Shown piece by piece: positions 50,101 through 59,042 of a DNA stretch of 64,000 nucleotides. The notes under the pieces were generated by a model. The model saw only the letters and a program-made list of their open reading frames with translations. It did not search any database and was not told the DNA's origin. Source of the stretch: Candidatus Daviesbacteria bacterium. Lineage in GTDB: Bacteria > Patescibacteria > Microgenomatia > Daviesbacterales > UBA10151. The stretch lies in the NCBI GenBank assembly GCA_030648435.1, contig JAUSHE010000014.1, forward strand, positions 1-64,000, in the 5' to 3' direction. The position numbers and the translations under genes are program-made. Position 1 is the first letter of the stretch, and every line of letters starts with the position of its first letter.

Positions 50101-50978
50101 GTTAATTTAATCAATCTGCCATTATTTTTAACAGATTTTTCTATTGCGGAAAGAATTTTCACTACAGAAACCCCACAATCTATATTAGAAGTAATTTTTT
50201 TAATACCTTGGATTGCTTGTGTGAATTCTACTAATTCTTCAGTTAAAGCAGATCCGGTAGTTTTGGTGTAATCCAATTCCCTCTTTTTATTTTTTCTTTT
50301 GATAGTTAGTCTTCTAACCTTATGCGATCCCAGCCAGCTAATACTTATTGAAGCTTCTATTCCGTTTGCAAACCGTATTAAAGCATTTGTCGTGTCATAT
50401 AGCTTATTGTTTGGATCTGCTATTGAACCAGTTGCCGTCACCTCTACTACTGGTTGTTTAATTAAATCAAGAAATATTGAAACTGGATGAGGGCCCCAGT
50501 CCCAGATGACAGAGATATCATTTCTAATATGACTACTTAGTCCCTCAAAATGCATGGAATTGATCGTTTTTGTATCTTCTAGTGCTTTTTTAAATGATTG
50601 ATATGCTGGGTCATATATATAAGTATGGCCGATTAAAACTTGAGGTTTTTTATTTTGCCATATTTTTCGTAATTCAAAAGCTTGTCGATAGTTTGTGGTA
50701 AAAGGTTTTTCAACCAGTAGATTATTGCCTAAAGACAGTAGTTTTTTAGCTATAACAAAATGTGTTGAAGCTGGAGTTGCAAGAATAAAACCTTCTATAT
50801 CTTTGTATTTAAGTAAATCATTAACTGATAAGGTTTTGATATAAGCGTGAGGCAAGAGGTTTAATGTTTGTTGAGTTTGAGCGCAGACGTATTTTATTTG
50901 AACATTTTTTAATGTAGCAGCAGTACGCAAATAATTCTGACCCCATTTACCAATACCGATAAGAGCCAAAGTAATCAT
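50097..50978 (-). CDS. Gfo/Idh/MocA-family oxidoreductase
   Basis: This 293-residue protein has an N-terminal Rossmann domain beginning ITLALIGIGKWGQNYL and the family motif VEKPFTTN near residues 95-102. The C-terminal half contains the IWDWGPHPVSI block where the catalytic His usually lies. Relatives oxidise nucleotide-sugar hydroxyls, for example making 3-keto sugars. In this operon it follows a UXS-like SDR and a C-methyltransferase, so it may act on the same sugar. Upstream in-frame codons to 51041 overlap the neighbouring gene; the ATG at 50978 lies one base from its stop and is preferred. Confidence 0.82.
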   Translation of the reverse strand: MITLALIGIGKWGQNYLRTAATLKNVQIKYVCAQTQQTLNLLPHAYIKTLSVNDLLKYKDIEGFILATPASTHFVIAKKLLSLGNNLLVEKPFTTNYRQAFELRKIWQNKKPQVLIGHTYIYDPAYQSFKKALEDTKTINSMHFEGLSSHIRNDISVIWDWGPHPVSIFLDLIKQPVVEVTATGSIADPNNKLYDTTNALIRFANGIEASISISWLGSHKVRRLTIKRKNKKRELDYTKTTGSALTEELVEFTQAIQGIKKITSNIDCGVSVVKILSAIEKSVKNNGRLIKLT

Positions 50979-50979
50979 T

Positions 50980-52038
50980 TTACAGATGATAATTTTGCTT
51001 AAACCATTTAATTGTTTGTTTGAGGCCTGTTTTAAGATCAACTTTTGGTTCGTAATTTAATTGCTTTATAATTTTTGTTAAATCAGGACAACGCCTTTGT
51101 GGTTCTCCGGCAGGGTAATTTAGTGGGTAATTTTTTCTCCGTGGCTTAGATCCGTTATTTAACATATCTACTATAGTTTGGGCTAGCTCAAACATGCCAA
51201 TTTCCGGCTTATCATTGCCAATGTTATACACCTCTCCTGTTTTTCCGGAGATTAATACTTTAAGGATTGCTACAATTGCATCTGTTATATAGCAAAAAGT
51301 TCGTGTTTGAACCCCTTTGTCGTGTACGGGGAGATTTTTACCTTTTAAGCCATTATAAATAAAGGTAGGAATCACACGGTAATCAATATGTTTCATGCCT
51401 GGTCCGTATATGTTAAAGGGTCGAACAATCTTAACGGGAATATTATAAATCTGATGATAAGTAATACATAATGTTTCAGCTAGTCGCTTGGATTCATCAT
51501 AGCAAGCTCTTGGTCCTACACTTGAAACATGCCCGGCATAGGTTTCCGGAGTTGGAACAAATTTAGGATCCGGATCACCGTATATTTCACTGGACGAAAA
51601 AAACAAAAAGCTTACCGGTTTAGTTATTCGTGCCAACTCTAACAAATTTTTTGCGCCCAATATTGCACTCTCTATTGTTTCTAAAGGATATTTTTTATAG
51701 TAGAAGGGAGAAGCAAGTCCTGCTGCATGAATAATATAGTCTACTTTATCAGTTGTAATTACCGGGAGCCTTATATCTCCGTCCTGAAACTGGAAATTCT
51801 TATCTTTAATATCCAGTAAGAAATTTTTCTTCGAACCGGTTATATAATTATCAATTGATATCACTTTACATTTGTTTTTAAACACTTTTTTATTTAACAG
51901 ATATAAAACTGCGTTAATATAACTTCCTATAAATCCTGATCCTCCGGATATAAGAATTGTTTTGCCTTCAAGAGCTTTTGCTTCTTCTTTGATATCGCTG
52001 ACAATAGTATTTAGGAGTTGAGAAGTAATTTTTGACAT
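50980..52038 (-). CDS. UDP-glucuronate decarboxylase-like SDR
   Basis: This 352-residue extended SDR has the NAD motif ISGGSGFIGSY (about 30-40), SSSEIYGDP at about 147-155 and the UXS-type active-site block GPRACYDESKRLAET with the YxxxK pair. This block is characteristic of UDP-glucuronate decarboxylases that make UDP-xylose, though 4,6-dehydratases and epimerases are related. A role in forming a pentose or keto-sugar precursor is inferred. It lies between the C-methyltransferase gene and the MocA-like gene with no spacing, forming a four-gene minus-strand operon with the cupin gene. Confidence 0.78.
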   Translation of the reverse strand: MSKITSQLLNTIVSDIKEEAKALEGKTILISGGSGFIGSYINAVLYLLNKKVFKNKCKVISIDNYITGSKKNFLLDIKDKNFQFQDGDIRLPVITTDKVDYIIHAAGLASPFYYKKYPLETIESAILGAKNLLELARITKPVSFLFFSSSEIYGDPDPKFVPTPETYAGHVSSVGPRACYDESKRLAETLCITYHQIYNIPVKIVRPFNIYGPGMKHIDYRVIPTFIYNGLKGKNLPVHDKGVQTRTFCYITDAIVAILKVLISGKTGEVYNIGNDKPEIGMFELAQTIVDMLNNGSKPRRKNYPLNYPAGEPQRRCPDLTKIIKQLNYEPKVDLKTGLKQTIKWFKQNYHL

Positions 52039-53292
52039 TTATATTATTTTTGCTTTTGGAACAGGTATTATAAAACGACCACCGTTTATTTTAAAGCTTG
52101 ATAATTTATCCATAATTGGATTGGCAAAATTCCAAGCTAGGATGAATATATAATCAGGTTTGGTCTCTGAGATTTTATTAAAAGGAAAGACTGGGATATG
52201 AGTACCAGGAGTATAGAGTCCTTGTTTATACGCACTGTCGTCTACTATATAATCTAGAATTTGTGGTCCAATTTTATAGAAATTTAGCAAAGTATTCCCC
52301 TTTGCCGGAGCACCGTATCCTACGATAGTCTTTCCCTGCGATTTCAATTTTTTAAGAAGAACAGTAAGTTCTCTCCTGTTATTTTTAATGGCTTTTGCGA
52401 AATCCAGATATGTTTTGGTTTCATTAAGTCCTAAGTTTTTTTCCTCGTCCAAGAACTTTTGTACAGCTTTCTTTACTTTGTATTTAGCGCCCATTTTTTT
52501 ACCATAGATCCGTAGTGACCCACCGTGAGAACTGACCTTTTTGGCGTCAAATATTTCCATGTTCAGTCTTTTAAAAATTGCAGAGAGAGATCTGACCGAA
52601 AGATATGATAAATGTTCATGGTAGATTGTATCGAATAGATTCTTTTTTATAAAATCAATCAGATACGGAAATTCAATTACAAAAACCCCGTCGTCTTTAG
52701 TTAAAATTTTAACTGATTCTATAATCTCATCTAAATCGTGAATATGGGCAAAGGCATTATTGGCGGTGACAACATCAGCCTGTCCGAATTTATCTACAAT
52801 GTTTTTGGCGACTTTAGTGTTTAGGAAAAAAGGTAAAGTTTGAAGGCCTGAGTTCGTTGCTTTCTTTGCGATTTTTATTGCAGGGTCGACCCCCAGTATT
52901 TTGATACCGGCTTTTTTTAACGGTCTAAGCAAAATTCCATCATTGCTACCTATATCAACCACCAAAGATTTTTTGTTTAATTTAAACCTTTTTATTAAAT
53001 CGCCGGCATATTCTTCGAAATGAGTAACAAAAACAGCTGAAGTAGAGGATACGTAGACATAATTTCTAAAAAGTAATTCCGGAGAAACAACATGGGTTAG
53101 TTGCAACTGGCCGCAATCGATACAAAAATTGACTTGTAACGGAAAAAATGATTCATTCTTTTTTAGATCAGTCTTTGTTAGAAATGCGTTAGCAGGGGGA
53201 GTGGGGGACAAGGAGATGATTCTCTTAAGACTTCTTCCCTTACACATTCGGCAGTAGTTTAATTTAAATACCGAATGATTATTGTTTGTCAT
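52039..53292 (-). CDS. NDP-sugar C-methyltransferase, copy 1
   Basis: This 417-residue three-domain protein has an N-terminal zinc site (Cys14, Cys17, Cys57, Cys60), a central SAM-binding methyltransferase domain with VVDIGSNDGILL near 108-119 and YHEHLSYLS, then a C-terminal Rossmann-like domain with YGAPAKGNTLLNF. This is the layout of NDP-hexose 3-C-methyltransferases such as TylC3, which add a branching methyl group to keto-sugars. The paralogue at 60440-61654 shares all three domains. It overlaps the cupin gene by 14 bases and directly precedes the UXS-like gene. Confidence 0.87.
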   Translation of the reverse strand: MTNNNHSVFKLNYCRMCKGRSLKRIISLSPTPPANAFLTKTDLKKNESFFPLQVNFCIDCGQLQLTHVVSPELLFRNYVYVSSTSAVFVTHFEEYAGDLIKRFKLNKKSLVVDIGSNDGILLRPLKKAGIKILGVDPAIKIAKKATNSGLQTLPFFLNTKVAKNIVDKFGQADVVTANNAFAHIHDLDEIIESVKILTKDDGVFVIEFPYLIDFIKKNLFDTIYHEHLSYLSVRSLSAIFKRLNMEIFDAKKVSSHGGSLRIYGKKMGAKYKVKKAVQKFLDEEKNLGLNETKTYLDFAKAIKNNRRELTVLLKKLKSQGKTIVGYGAPAKGNTLLNFYKIGPQILDYIVDDSAYKQGLYTPGTHIPVFPFNKISETKPDYIFILAWNFANPIMDKLSSFKINGGRFIIPVPKAKII

Positions 53293-53683
53293 CCGTGGTA
53301 ATTTTAATCCTTACTAAATCGTCTTCGTATTTTCCTTGCTGGCGGTGCTCTGTTGTGATAGCCAGAAAAACCGTATCTTCCATAAATTCCATGGCATGAG
53401 CAATCATTGGTTTAGTAAGTACCAGGTCACCAGGTTTTAAAATTACTGATTCTACTTTCGAATTTGATTTCTTCATATTTTTCTCGGAGTATCTAAATTT
53501 TCCGCTTAAACAATACACATAATGAGCATCCTTTTTATGGTAATGATTTGCTCTCTGGGTACCTGCTTTACTGGTAATATACAAAACTGCTACGAATTTT
53601 TTTCCATCATCATTTACCAAACGGGTAATGTATCCCCGGTCATCAATAAATTCTGGTTTTACGTGAGTTACGTTAATTGCCAT
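53279..53683 (-). CDS. Cupin sugar isomerase/epimerase-like protein
   Basis: This 134-residue single-domain cupin has the first metal-binding block NHYHKKDAHYVYCLSGKFRY (about 46-65) and LKPGDLVLTKPMIAHAMEF later, with His residues in the expected places. Small cupins of this type in sugar clusters act as 3,4-ketoisomerases or epimerases on nucleotide sugars, and some are only regulatory. It is the first gene of the minus-strand operon 53683-50097, followed by a C-methyltransferase. The start ATG is at 53683; the 86-base upstream gap carries divergent promoters. Confidence 0.75.
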   Translation of the reverse strand: MAINVTHVKPEFIDDRGYITRLVNDDGKKFVAVLYITSKAGTQRANHYHKKDAHYVYCLSGKFRYSEKNMKKSNSKVESVILKPGDLVLTKPMIAHAMEFMEDTVFLAITTEHRQQGKYEDDLVRIKITTDDKQ

Positions 53684-53731
53684 ATGAATATAGGGTTTAG
53701 TGTATAGAGGATTCTGCTTCTTGTCAAGGAA

Positions 53732-53760
53732 TTGCTATTGATAACCCATAGTGATATAAT
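53732..53760 (+). promoter_or_regulatory. Promoter for the YdcF-like gene
   Basis: TTGCTA (53732-53737), a 17-base spacer and an extended -10 TGATATAAT (53752-53760) form the best-looking promoter in the window. The hexamer ends 9 bases before the ATG at 53770, giving a leader of about 3 bases. Confidence 0.65.
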
Positions 53761-53769
53761 ATTATTCTT

Positions 53770-54486
53770 ATGATTGATAACTTAGATTCTCGGAATATCT
53801 ATCAAGCAACGACGATGCTTTTGAGCGGTCGTCCAACTAAGCCGGTTGATGTTTTATTTTTCCATGGTAGGTTATTTGGGGATGATACCGGTCTTTTTGA
53901 GCTGGCAGCTGATTTAGTTAAGAATAAAATGGTAGGAATAGTTGCACTATTTGGTAATGAAGGAGAAAGGGTTGGAAGTAATATTCCATTTGAAGCCAAT
54001 CCAGGAAAAACATGGTATAGAAAACAGTTAATAGAGTATGGTGTTCCCCCAGATCAGATTATATTTGCTGCTGAAGGTGGGTATCATACTGAATTGGAAA
54101 GTGATGGTTTTCTTACGTTGGCAGCAGAAAAAGGTTGGTTGAGTGGTGCAATTTTAACTCAACCACATCAATTACTTAGGGCCACCTTAGGCATGGTTAG
54201 AGCTATGCAGCAACAGTGGTATGTGATGAATGTCTATACAGTAACGCCACCTACAACTAACTGGAATGAAATTGTTTTTGGTAGTCAAGGGATGGAGGCG
54301 AAACCTAGAGTTGATCATATTGTAGATGAATTAGTGCGTGTGGCAAAATATCAGCAAGACGGAGGTTTAGTTTCTTTTACAGAACTTTTTGCATATTTGG
54401 AAAAAAGGGATCGTAACGAATTAGTGCTTGGACCAACAGAGCGGGGCTCTCAACTTTTTACCAGAGGTCTACCCTCAGGAATTTAA
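53770..54486 (+). CDS. YdcF/SanA-like (DUF218) protein
   Basis: This 238-residue protein has a DUF218-like pattern: an early strand VDVLFFHGR, a loop with GNEGERVG, then YRKQLIEYGVPPDQI, EGGYHTELES and LTQPHQLLRATLGMV, which matches the family's late Gln/His block. Relatives (ElyC, SanA, YdcF) are linked to envelope integrity and lipid-carrier metabolism, with biochemistry unclear. No membrane segment is present here, unlike ElyC or SanA. It has its own strong promoter and is the first of two plus-strand genes inserted between minus-strand sugar operons. Confidence 0.7.
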   Translation: MIDNLDSRNIYQATTMLLSGRPTKPVDVLFFHGRLFGDDTGLFELAADLVKNKMVGIVALFGNEGERVGSNIPFEANPGKTWYRKQLIEYGVPPDQIIFAAEGGYHTELESDGFLTLAAEKGWLSGAILTQPHQLLRATLGMVRAMQQQWYVMNVYTVTPPTTNWNEIVFGSQGMEAKPRVDHIVDELVRVAKYQQDGGLVSFTELFAYLEKRDRNELVLGPTERGSQLFTRGLPSGI

Positions 54487-54541
54487 GAAAAATATATAGT
54501 GGCTTAATATCCGAGAATAGCAATCGGAGATATTTGTGTTA

Positions 54542-54547
54542 TATAAT
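54542..54547 (+). promoter_or_regulatory. -10 box before the GT-C-like gene at 54557
   Basis: An exact TATAAT ends 9 bases before the ATG at 54557. It lies within an in-frame extension to GTG 54536, which argues that the ATG is the true start. Confidence 0.45.
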
Positions 54548-54556
54548 TTTGGCTGG

Positions 54557-56389
54557 ATGATAAAAACTTTAAAAGTTCATATTGCAGTTAAAGCTTTATT
54601 GTATTGGTATATATTTATTTTTATCTCAACTGAAGCTTTGTCCTATTTACATCTTTTGGAAAGAAACTATATTCTCACTGCAGAAATCTTTTTTTGGGTA
54701 GTTTTCCTCTTTTTTAATCATCAGGAAATCAGGCGAAAAATCCAGGTTATTGATATCCGCTCAAAGAGCATACTATTTATATTAGCCCTGTTTGGATTAA
54801 CTTTTATCCAAGGTTTTTTCAGTGCTCCAAGTACAACAGACAGCATGGTTTACCATATCCCAAGAGTTATGTATTGGATGCAGGAAAAAACTCTTTTTCA
54901 GGATGTAATTAGGAACAGTCATGATTATATGGCTCCGTTTGGAGAATATATTTTACTTCATCTATACCTTATTTTTGACAACGACAGGATGTTATTTTTC
55001 TCCCAGTGGATTGCTTATGTAGTATCAGTTGTACTCATCGGAATTATAGCTTCTCAATTTGGAGCAGATCAAAAGACAAAGCAATTAGTCAGGTTATTTA
55101 CAGCCACATTACCTATTGCTGTTATGCAAGCTTCCAGTACTCAAGTTGACATGGTAGTTACAGTATTGGTTCTTTTGAGTTTATACTTATCGATGCTACT
55201 TAGACAATTCTATGCTATTAAGCATTCAATATTGCTTGGTTTTGTTATAGGTTTGGGATTTCTAACTAAAGCAACCTTTGTGTTTTATGTATTGATACCG
55301 ATTGGTCTACTATTTTTCTCTTTGTGGCGACAATTTAAAAAATTGATATTAATAATATTACCCATACTGTTATTAACTATTATTCTGCAATTTAGATTTT
55401 TATCTCAAAATCTTTTATTATATGGAAATTTTCTTGGAGTAAAAGTATCCGAAAAAGGGGAAGAGGCGGTTTACATTAATGAAGTAATCAACCCTTCGAG
55501 CGTATTATCAAATTTAGTCCGTAATTTTCTTGTTCATCTTCCAATCCCCATCTTTTCATCATATATACAAAATACAGTGGTACAACTACATAATTTAATT
55601 GGATTTGATATTAACGACCCAAGGATCACTTGCTGTGGTACAGAATTTAGTGTTAAGTCTATTCTGTATCCGCAGGAAGATATTGTTGCAAATCCGATAC
55701 ATCTAATTATTATTATATCGGGAGGATTTCTGTTTTTTTATAAAAGAAAACAACTTCATATAAATCCTCAAATCAAAATCTTATATTTATTAACGATTGC
55801 TTCGCTTATTCTTTTTTCAGCATTCATCAAATGGCAACCTTTTCATCCAAGACTGGAGATTCCTTTTTTTATGGTAGGGACTATGAGTGCTATTATTATT
55901 ATAAGTAACGCAAAAAAAATAAAACTACTTTATATAGGACTTATTTTATCTAGCGTAATTGTATTAATAGTGGTATTTCTAAATGTATCCAGGCCTTATA
56001 TTTCATATAATGTATTTTACAATATGGTAAAAGCTCTCAAGCCTCCCCTTGCAAGTGTTCCTGAAGCATTTTATGTAAAGCCCCGCCAACAACAATATTT
56101 TAACGCCCGGTATTATTGGTATGAACCATATGGAAAAATTATTGATCTTCTCAAAAAAGAGAACAATATAGAACTTGCTTTTAATTTAGGAGATGGATTT
56201 GAATATCCGTTATGGACGCTTTTCAGAAAATATAAGCTCAATTATCAGGTTGTACCTATGTCTAAACTTTCAAAAAACACAATTATCATCTCAACATCGA
56301 AAGATCCCTACAAGAGGGAAGGCTATTTGACTGAGTGTATAAAAACTGAGATAGATTATGGTTATGCATGTTTAACAATTGCGAACTGA
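54557..56389 (+). CDS. GT-C-like polytopic membrane protein
   Basis: This 610-residue membrane protein has about eleven hydrophobic segments. The first outer loop after the second or third segment carries STTDSMVYHIPRVMYW near residues 92-107 and NSHDYMAPFGEYILLHLY near 117-134, resembling GT39-like families where Asp binds the metal or acceptor. A soluble tail of about 110 residues follows the last segment. The preferred start is ATG 54557, because an in-frame GTG at 54536 precedes the -10 box. Its 3' end overlaps the convergent DUF5672 gene by 28 bases. Substrates are unknown. Confidence 0.72.
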   Translation: MIKTLKVHIAVKALLYWYIFIFISTEALSYLHLLERNYILTAEIFFWVVFLFFNHQEIRRKIQVIDIRSKSILFILALFGLTFIQGFFSAPSTTDSMVYHIPRVMYWMQEKTLFQDVIRNSHDYMAPFGEYILLHLYLIFDNDRMLFFSQWIAYVVSVVLIGIIASQFGADQKTKQLVRLFTATLPIAVMQASSTQVDMVVTVLVLLSLYLSMLLRQFYAIKHSILLGFVIGLGFLTKATFVFYVLIPIGLLFFSLWRQFKKLILIILPILLLTIILQFRFLSQNLLLYGNFLGVKVSEKGEEAVYINEVINPSSVLSNLVRNFLVHLPIPIFSSYIQNTVVQLHNLIGFDINDPRITCCGTEFSVKSILYPQEDIVANPIHLIIIISGGFLFFYKRKQLHINPQIKILYLLTIASLILFSAFIKWQPFHPRLEIPFFMVGTMSAIIIISNAKKIKLLYIGLILSSVIVLIVVFLNVSRPYISYNVFYNMVKALKPPLASVPEAFYVKPRQQQYFNARYYWYEPYGKIIDLLKKENNIELAFNLGDGFEYPLWTLFRKYKLNYQVVPMSKLSKNTIIISTSKDPYKREGYLTECIKTEIDYGYACLTIAN

Positions 56390-57159
56390 TTCCAGAAATT
56401 TCGATCATATTTTGCCCAGGCGTGACAGCCAAAAGGAAGCTGGTTATTGTTTAGTTCAAAACATTTTCTAGGAAATCTTTCAAAAGAGAACTTTAGTGCC
56501 TCCTTGAAGGGGGCTATCTGGAACTTTGGATAATATTTTACTGCTTCATATGACCAAAAACCATCTTCATTAAACGGATAGTCTTTTGGTGGAGCATTAA
56601 GCCATATCTTGTGGGATCTACTGTTTAAGACTGCCATTATAAACCATAATTTACGAATAAATGGATTACTAGAACCTTGTGTAGCTAATTTTTCCGCATA
56701 GTCGATAACTTTTATAAAGCTAGACACTTTTCTAAGAGAGAAACCTCCGTTACCACCAGAAATAGGATTTCCTAATTTGTAAGATAGTCCTCCTATTATT
56801 GGGTTAAAAAAAGGTGCTCCAATATAATCATATCCTTTATCACACCAAAAATTTAGCTGGTCAGAAAAAACCAAAGCATCAAGCTGATATATAAATATAT
56901 ACTTGTAGTTTACAAAGGGTCGATAAAAATCCCTAGTAATTAACAGGGCTGAATAAGTTCGTACACTGGTAAAATTTTCTGAAGCAAATCTAATTATTTT
57001 TTTTGATCTAATCTTTTTAAATATTTTCGTATCCAAACTCTCTGGAATAACTAAATAGAGATCGTAACTCCTCAAGAATTTATTTAGATGATTCAATGAG
57101 ACTTGTTCGTCACGGGTTATCATTCTAAAGATTGGAATAACTATGGCAACTTTTTTCAT
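56362..57159 (-). CDS. DUF5672 family protein, probable glycosyltransferase
   Basis: This 265-residue protein carries the DUF5672 pattern: IFIYQLDALVFSDQLNFW near 88-105, YDYIGAPFFNP, NGGFSLRKVSSF with the conserved Asn-Gly-Gly, and EDGFWSY late. The Asp-Ala-Leu and Glu-Asp pairs resemble metal-binding sites of GT-A enzymes, and the family is usually found in glycan clusters. No membrane segment is present. It is the most downstream gene of the long minus-strand operon that begins beyond the right edge. The last 28 coding bases are shared with the convergent GT-C gene. Confidence 0.78.
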   Translation of the reverse strand: MKKVAIVIPIFRMITRDEQVSLNHLNKFLRSYDLYLVIPESLDTKIFKKIRSKKIIRFASENFTSVRTYSALLITRDFYRPFVNYKYIFIYQLDALVFSDQLNFWCDKGYDYIGAPFFNPIIGGLSYKLGNPISGGNGGFSLRKVSSFIKVIDYAEKLATQGSSNPFIRKLWFIMAVLNSRSHKIWLNAPPKDYPFNEDGFWSYEAVKYYPKFQIAPFKEALKFSFERFPRKCFELNNNQLPFGCHAWAKYDRNFWNQFAIVKHA

Positions 57160-57161
57160 AT

Positions 57162-58181
57162 TTAATGTTTTTTAAGCTCCTCGTATATTGATTCAGTTTT
57201 ATCGACTATAGCTAAAAATTCCTTTTTAGTTTTAACTTCATTCATTCCCCAATAATAATCTACTAATCGGCGTTGTTCTGCGCTTATTTTAAGCCCCGGT
57301 TTAGAAAATGCGTTTAATATTTTTTTGTAAGGGTCAGAACCCACAAGAATTGAATTTGTTTTAATTTCTTTTATGTTACCTGACAAATGGAATTTTTGTG
57401 GGATAATGTAATGGGGCTTATTAAGGAATATGTTGTAAGCTACATGAGTGCTGATACCGTTTGAAATTGTATAATCTGCAAGTTTTATTATACTTTTCAA
57501 TCTAGGTATAAATAAAGGATCCAGGATGTGGCCTGCAGTAACACATTCAAAACCGAAATCCTGATAAATTTTATAATGACCATTAAGAACATCTATCCAA
57601 TAAAGACAAATTCTGATTTTATTAAAATCTTTCCCCAGTTTCCCGATTACCCTGCAAAGTTTAGTTATATTAAAGTTAAAATTAGTATCCATTGTTGAGT
57701 GCATAGGAAAAACTAATAAATTTTTTCCTAATCGTTTCTTCTCTTTAGAAAATTCGTTTTCTGATAAAAAATCTGGAGCATAATGTATAAATGGACCAAT
57801 ACTGAACACATGAGCTTTTTTGTGTCTTAAAATATCAGCTCTATTTTTACTATAAGTAATAATTGAAGGAAGATTATCTTCGAGATCGATATCGGCAATT
57901 TCATCATCAAGGTAAGTGCCATGTTCTATAGTGAATTTAAATTTATAACCGGAAGACAAACCTAAAAACTTCTTAAAGATTTTAGCATGTCCATACCAAT
58001 CATTGGGCTTATGTATTTCGGGTGAAAACGGAGCAAACATATTGATTTTTTGGGATAACGGAATTATTTCACTTAGATATAGATGTGAGCGTTTCTTAAT
58101 TTCGCTATTGTAGAGTATTTTAGAGAGAGGATTCGCATAGAAACTATATAAAGCTTTTTTTGCTGGTTTTTTAATATCCAT
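57162..58181 (-). CDS. Possible GT-B-type transferase, unknown substrate
   Basis: This 339-residue protein is not confidently recognised. It appears cytoplasmic with alternating helices and strands. The blocks LLVFPMHSTMDTNFNF, RICLYWIDVLNGHY and VTAGHILDPLFIPRLKSII, then ISNGISTHVAYNIFLNKPH, recall the second domain of GT-B enzymes such as CDP-glycerol transferases, where a Gly/Asn/Ser loop binds nucleotide phosphate. A Tyr-Gly-His block near residue 64 may be part of the acceptor site. It lies between a DUF5672 gene and a SAM methyltransferase gene in one operon. Confidence 0.5.
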   Translation of the reverse strand: MDIKKPAKKALYSFYANPLSKILYNSEIKKRSHLYLSEIIPLSQKINMFAPFSPEIHKPNDWYGHAKIFKKFLGLSSGYKFKFTIEHGTYLDDEIADIDLEDNLPSIITYSKNRADILRHKKAHVFSIGPFIHYAPDFLSENEFSKEKKRLGKNLLVFPMHSTMDTNFNFNITKLCRVIGKLGKDFNKIRICLYWIDVLNGHYKIYQDFGFECVTAGHILDPLFIPRLKSIIKLADYTISNGISTHVAYNIFLNKPHYIIPQKFHLSGNIKEIKTNSILVGSDPYKKILNAFSKPGLKISAEQRRLVDYYWGMNEVKTKKEFLAIVDKTESIYEELKKH

Positions 58182-59034
58182 ATGTGTATTTATTTGTTTT
58201 TATAAAATCTTCCTTATTTTTATATCTTTTTTTGAGATGTTTTCCCGGTTTACTTGCTATTCCTAGCCAACCGCTGGGCATATTTGCCTCTGGGTATACT
58301 TTTACATTGGTTAAGAAACCAATTAAGCTTACAAATAATTTCATGGAAAAATATCCGATTCCTGCTAAAAGAAATTTTGGTATTTTTTTTACGATCTTAA
58401 AATATCCATTTTTACTATAAAATATTTCCCAAAAAACTTTTTTTGGATTTTTGTTAGTTTGTAATAAGTCATAAACAATTGCAACGGGAAGGTAGGGAAT
58501 AATACCCTGTACACAGGTTGAACCGGCTGTAATATTTATTTTAGTAAAACCAGCATCTTTTAACCATCTTTCCAAGCCAAATTTAGTCGGCCGTTGAAAA
58601 TCATAGGGGACTTCGTGTTCTAGGCAGATAAAGGGTACGGATATATACATCCTTCCGCCAGGTTTCAATACCCGGAAGGCTTCAGCAAGAAATCTCTCCG
58701 GATATTTAATGTGTTCCAGAGTAGAATTACTAATTATTTCATCAATACAGTTATCCCGAAGAGGTATTCTTTTATCAAGTGGGCTGATTAGATCATATTC
58801 AATTTTCCCCATGCCTTTGAATTCAATGCCAGCACTATGTTCTTGGCTTAGGTAAATACTTTTGTCAAAAAAAGGTTTAAATCTCAATTGGCCTGCCCCG
58901 GCGTCTAAAATTACTCCTCCCTTTACGAAATTAGCTGCTTCCAAGAAAAAGTAAAACCCCTTTCTTGCTCCAGAGGATCTACCCCAGCCCATTTTCATTT
59001 TATTAATCCAGTATTCCCGAAGGGTATTACTCAT
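58171..59034 (-). CDS. Class I SAM-dependent methyltransferase
   Basis: This 287-residue methyltransferase has motif I VILDAGAGQLRF near residues 41-52 and the Methyltransf_11 block STLEHIKYPERFLAEAFRVLKPGGRM in its middle. The C-terminus has a hydrophobic stretch (about 225-250) that may contact the membrane. The target may be a sugar or lipid carrier; the operon suggests glycan methylation. An in-frame upstream start (59088) lies inside the rmlD-like gene; the ATG at 59034, 8 bases after that gene's stop, gives the normal N-terminus MSNTLREYW and is preferred. It overlaps the downstream gene by 11 bases. Confidence 0.82.
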   Translation of the reverse strand: MSNTLREYWINKMKMGWGRSSGARKGFYFFLEAANFVKGGVILDAGAGQLRFKPFFDKSIYLSQEHSAGIEFKGMGKIEYDLISPLDKRIPLRDNCIDEIISNSTLEHIKYPERFLAEAFRVLKPGGRMYISVPFICLEHEVPYDFQRPTKFGLERWLKDAGFTKINITAGSTCVQGIIPYLPVAIVYDLLQTNKNPKKVFWEIFYSKNGYFKIVKKIPKFLLAGIGYFSMKLFVSLIGFLTNVKVYPEANMPSGWLGIASKPGKHLKKRYKNKEDFIKTNKYTYGY

Positions 59035-59042
59035 TTTGAATA

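Noticed and set aside
54536..54556. GTG start for the GT-C-like gene
   Set aside because: The extra seven codons contain the TATAAT box itself, so they are probably not transcribed.
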